From UBA7662 sp041688385 (GTDB taxonomy: Bacteria; Bacteroidota; Bacteroidia; UBA7662), in NCBI GenBank assembly GCA_041688385.1, contig JBDNIH010000274.1, forward strand, positions 1-7,096: DNA of 7,096 bases. Reading direction: 5' to 3'. This document shows positions 5,323 to 7,096 of this stretch, in pieces. Every line of letters starts with the position of its first letter. The stretch's first letter is position 1. Made by a program: the position numbers and the translations under genes. A model generated the notes under the pieces. It did no database searches and had not been told where the DNA came from. It was given only the letters and a program-made list of their open reading frames with translations.

Positions 5323-6350
5323 AGAAGTCGGTCATACACGAAACCTTATTCCGGCTATTGGCGCCCTTATTTTTTGGTGTGCTGGTTTACCTCATGCTGT
5401 TGCTCATGAACAACCAAACGGCACAGCTCAACCAACTGTTCCGCAGTCAGGAGATGTATGTTTGTATGTTGCTGGCCTTTGTGCTGTTTGAGTCGATGCG
5501 CTTGGCGATACTCACCAGCGAAAGAAGTAATTGGTCGGAACGCCGGCGCTGGTGGTTGCTGTCGACTATCGTAAATGTGTTGGCGGTGGCTTTGGTGATC
5601 GGCGTGGTATATGGTTACTACGTTTTGGTGATTGGTTTTGAACCAGCGCAAGGGGAATTATGGCGTTTTACAGGCCTCTACCTGCCAGGTGGTTGGTTTT
5701 ATCTGGCATTGTACGCGTCTCAATTTTATCTCCACAAAGAAAACAAAGCACAATTGCTGGCCGAACAAACGCGGAAGCAGCTGTTGGAGCAGGAATTCAG
5801 CGATTTTAGCAATGAGTTGTCGCCAGCGCTTTTGTATAAAGGATTGGAGGAGCTGCTATTGCTGATCCGGAAAGATGCCAAAGAAGCGGACGATTTTGTG
5901 GGCTTACTTGCCCACCATTACCGCTATCGCCTGCTCAACCGCCAGCAGGAGGTAGTAAGTTTAGCGGCCGAAAACGAAGCGGCCTACCATTATTTGAGCC
6001 TCATGCAAAAAATCAGGCGGCAAGAAATTAAGTTGCTGATAAAGCCGGCACCTTCGGCCGACTTTTGTTTGCCACCGGGTAGTCTGCAAGTTGCCCTACA
6101 ATGGTTGCTCAGTAATAGCCTGCAAAGGGAAGAAAACCTTTCGATTCAAATCGAACAGCAGGATAATAGGCTTGAAATTAGCTTAGCAGGCACCGAATCT
6201 CTTTTGCCCGATGCTGATAGTAATTACGCACTCGAACGGCTACAACGCAGTTATCGCATCTTTAGTAACCACCAATGCGCCATCCACCGCCACGGTGGTC
6301 GCTTGTATATTCGTTTACCCCTGCTGCAAAGCCAACCGTATCTGCCATGA
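5319..6350 (+). CDS. LytS-like pseudokinase, membrane protein
   Basis: A 343-residue paralogue of the preceding kinase with the same plan: four probable membrane helices (about 13-31, 46-64, 79-106, 117-137), a coiled linker (about 138-165) and a His_kinase-like domain. The catalytic positions are lost. The motif LSPHYLFNNLN has become LSPALLYKGLE, with Ala170 in place of the phosphoacceptor His and Lys/Gly in place of the Asn pair. Aligning the flanking PPxSLQ without gaps puts Trp262 at the N-box Asn and Gln261 at its Glu. The G-box Gly is Ala304 (NYALERLQRSY). Yet the frame is intact and the C-terminal strand GRLYIRLPLL is kept, so the fold appears maintained. It should be unable to bind ATP normally or to autophosphorylate. 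Start and stop both overlap their neighbours by ATGA, so it is made in step with the kinase and regulator. A heterodimer partner or regulatory subunit of the kinase is the simplest role, but that is inference. Confidence 0.85.
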   Translation: MKKSVIHETLFRLLAPLFFGVLVYLMLLLMNNQTAQLNQLFRSQEMYVCMLLAFVLFESMRLAILTSERSNWSERRRWWLLSTIVNVLAVALVIGVVYGYYVLVIGFEPAQGELWRFTGLYLPGGWFYLALYASQFYLHKENKAQLLAEQTRKQLLEQEFSDFSNELSPALLYKGLEELLLLIRKDAKEADDFVGLLAHHYRYRLLNRQQEVVSLAAENEAAYHYLSLMQKIRRQEIKLLIKPAPSADFCLPPGSLQVALQWLLSNSLQREENLSIQIEQQDNRLEISLAGTESLLPDADSNYALERLQRSYRIFSNHQCAIHRHGGRLYIRLPLLQSQPYLP

Positions 6351-7090
6351 AAGTAGTCATCATCGAAGACGAGCAACCTGCCTCCGATAAGCTTATTCAA
6401 CTGCTCCAACAACGCGACCCGAATACTGAGGTGTTGGCCGTATTACGCCGACTAGACGAGGCGATTGCCTGGTTTAAAGTCCAACCCGAAGCTGCCGACC
6501 TCATTTTTGCTGATGTGCACTTACCCGATGGTTTGAGTTTTCAGCTTTTCAACCAATTGAATTTGCGTCAACCTGTCATTTTTATCACGGCCTATGATAC
6601 CTATGCCTTAGATGCATTCCGCGTAAATGGCATAGATTATTTGCTAAAACCCTTGCGTTTTGCAGAGCTTGACAAAAGCCTGCAAAAAATGAGTCATTGG
6701 AAAGGCCAAGCTGATGAAATTCGGCAAATGGGTGAAAATTGGGGCAAAAAAGCCTACAAAAACCGATTTATGGTCAAACTCGGTGAACACCTCCGCGCCG
6801 TAAATGCCGATCAAATTTTGCTTTTTTATGCCGAAGGCCGCACCGTGTTTTTATATACCCGCGATGGCCGCAAATTTATCGTCGATTTTACACTCGATCA
6901 ACTCGAAGAATTGCTCGATCCCGCTCTGTTTTTCCGCATCAACCGCAGCAATATCCTCCAGCTCAACGGCATCAAAGAAGTGGTGATTTATTCCACCAGC
7001 CGTTTGCGTGTAGTTACTCAACCCGAATTCGCCGAAGAACTGATTGTAAGTCGGGAGAAGGTGGGGGTTTTTAAGGCGTGGTTTGGGTAG
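6347..7090 (+). CDS. LytTR-family response regulator
   Basis: A 247-residue cytosolic transcription regulator. Residues 1-115 are a CheY-like receiver: the acidic pair Glu7-Asp8 in IIEDEQPA, phosphoacceptor Asp56 in FADVHLPDG, Thr81 in FITAYDTYALDAF and Lys101 in DYLLKPL. Residues about 138-247 form a LytTR DNA-binding domain with its usual landmarks: FMVKLGEHLRAV, the FYAEGRTVFLYT strand pair, DFTLDQLEELLDP, FFRINRSNILQLN and the closing VSREKVGVFKAWFG. All phosphorylation residues are intact, so it is a fitting partner for the LytS-type kinase. The start is the ATG at 6347, overlapping the pseudokinase stop by ATGA; the frame is open further upstream, but this ATG begins exactly at the receiver's first strand. 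LytTR regulators bind direct repeats upstream of their targets, but I could not find a convincing pair in this window. Confidence 0.95.
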   Translation: MKVVIIEDEQPASDKLIQLLQQRDPNTEVLAVLRRLDEAIAWFKVQPEAADLIFADVHLPDGLSFQLFNQLNLRQPVIFITAYDTYALDAFRVNGIDYLLKPLRFAELDKSLQKMSHWKGQADEIRQMGENWGKKAYKNRFMVKLGEHLRAVNADQILLFYAEGRTVFLYTRDGRKFIVDFTLDQLEELLDPALFFRINRSNILQLNGIKEVVIYSTSRLRVVTQPEFAEELIVSREKVGVFKAWFG

Positions 7091-7096
7091 GCTGGT

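Noticed and set aside
4403..5651. Minus-strand open frames inside the two kinase-like genes
   Set aside because: They are opposite-strand shadows of well-supported membrane proteins, with no coding features of their own.

Overview
The window looks like chromosomal DNA from a member of the Bacteroidota. The signs are LytS-type kinases with a LytTR response regulator, near absence of Shine-Dalgarno sequences, TAnnTTTG-like -7 promoter elements, moderate GC, and a four-helix-bundle family gene of the type scattered through Bacteroidota genomes. A finer placement (for example Saprospiria or Chitinophagia) cannot be supported from sequence alone.

Left part (1-1273): a small secreted Spy/CpxP-like helical protein on the minus strand, ending in a strong terminator at the window edge, is divergently arranged with a Mn-type superoxide dismutase gene (sodA-like). 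That gene has a promoter candidate and its own terminator.

Middle part (about 1274-2236): about 1 kb with no intact gene. It holds a decayed four-helix-bundle (23S rRNA intervening-sequence protein family) gene with an in-frame TGA. The gene is flanked by inverted copies of a CCGTTTAACC...CCGCACAAA repeat, including a perfect 20-bp inverted pair. A separate perfect 17-bp palindrome follows, of a kind that looks like a dispersed intergenic repeat. This stretch reads as repeat-rich accessory DNA inserted between housekeeping genes. A CxxC-bearing carboxymuconolactone decarboxylase/AhpD-like gene follows at 2237-2587.

Right part (2695-7090): four co-directional, tightly packed genes that look like one signalling cassette. 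They are (1) a secreted protein with about ten 34-residue SDFY repeats; (2) a four-TM LytS-type histidine kinase with the phosphoacceptor His and N-box Asn; (3) a second four-TM LytS-like protein that has lost the His, the N-box Asn and the G-box Gly, so it is a predicted pseudokinase; (4) a LytTR-type DNA-binding response regulator. Genes 2-3 and 3-4 each overlap by ATGA, so they are probably translationally coupled. The likely working model is a kinase/pseudokinase membrane complex feeding one LytTR regulator, with the exported repeat protein as a possible ligand, accessory or target. The kinase-to-regulator part is well supported by family knowledge; the role of the pseudokinase and of the repeat protein is inference.
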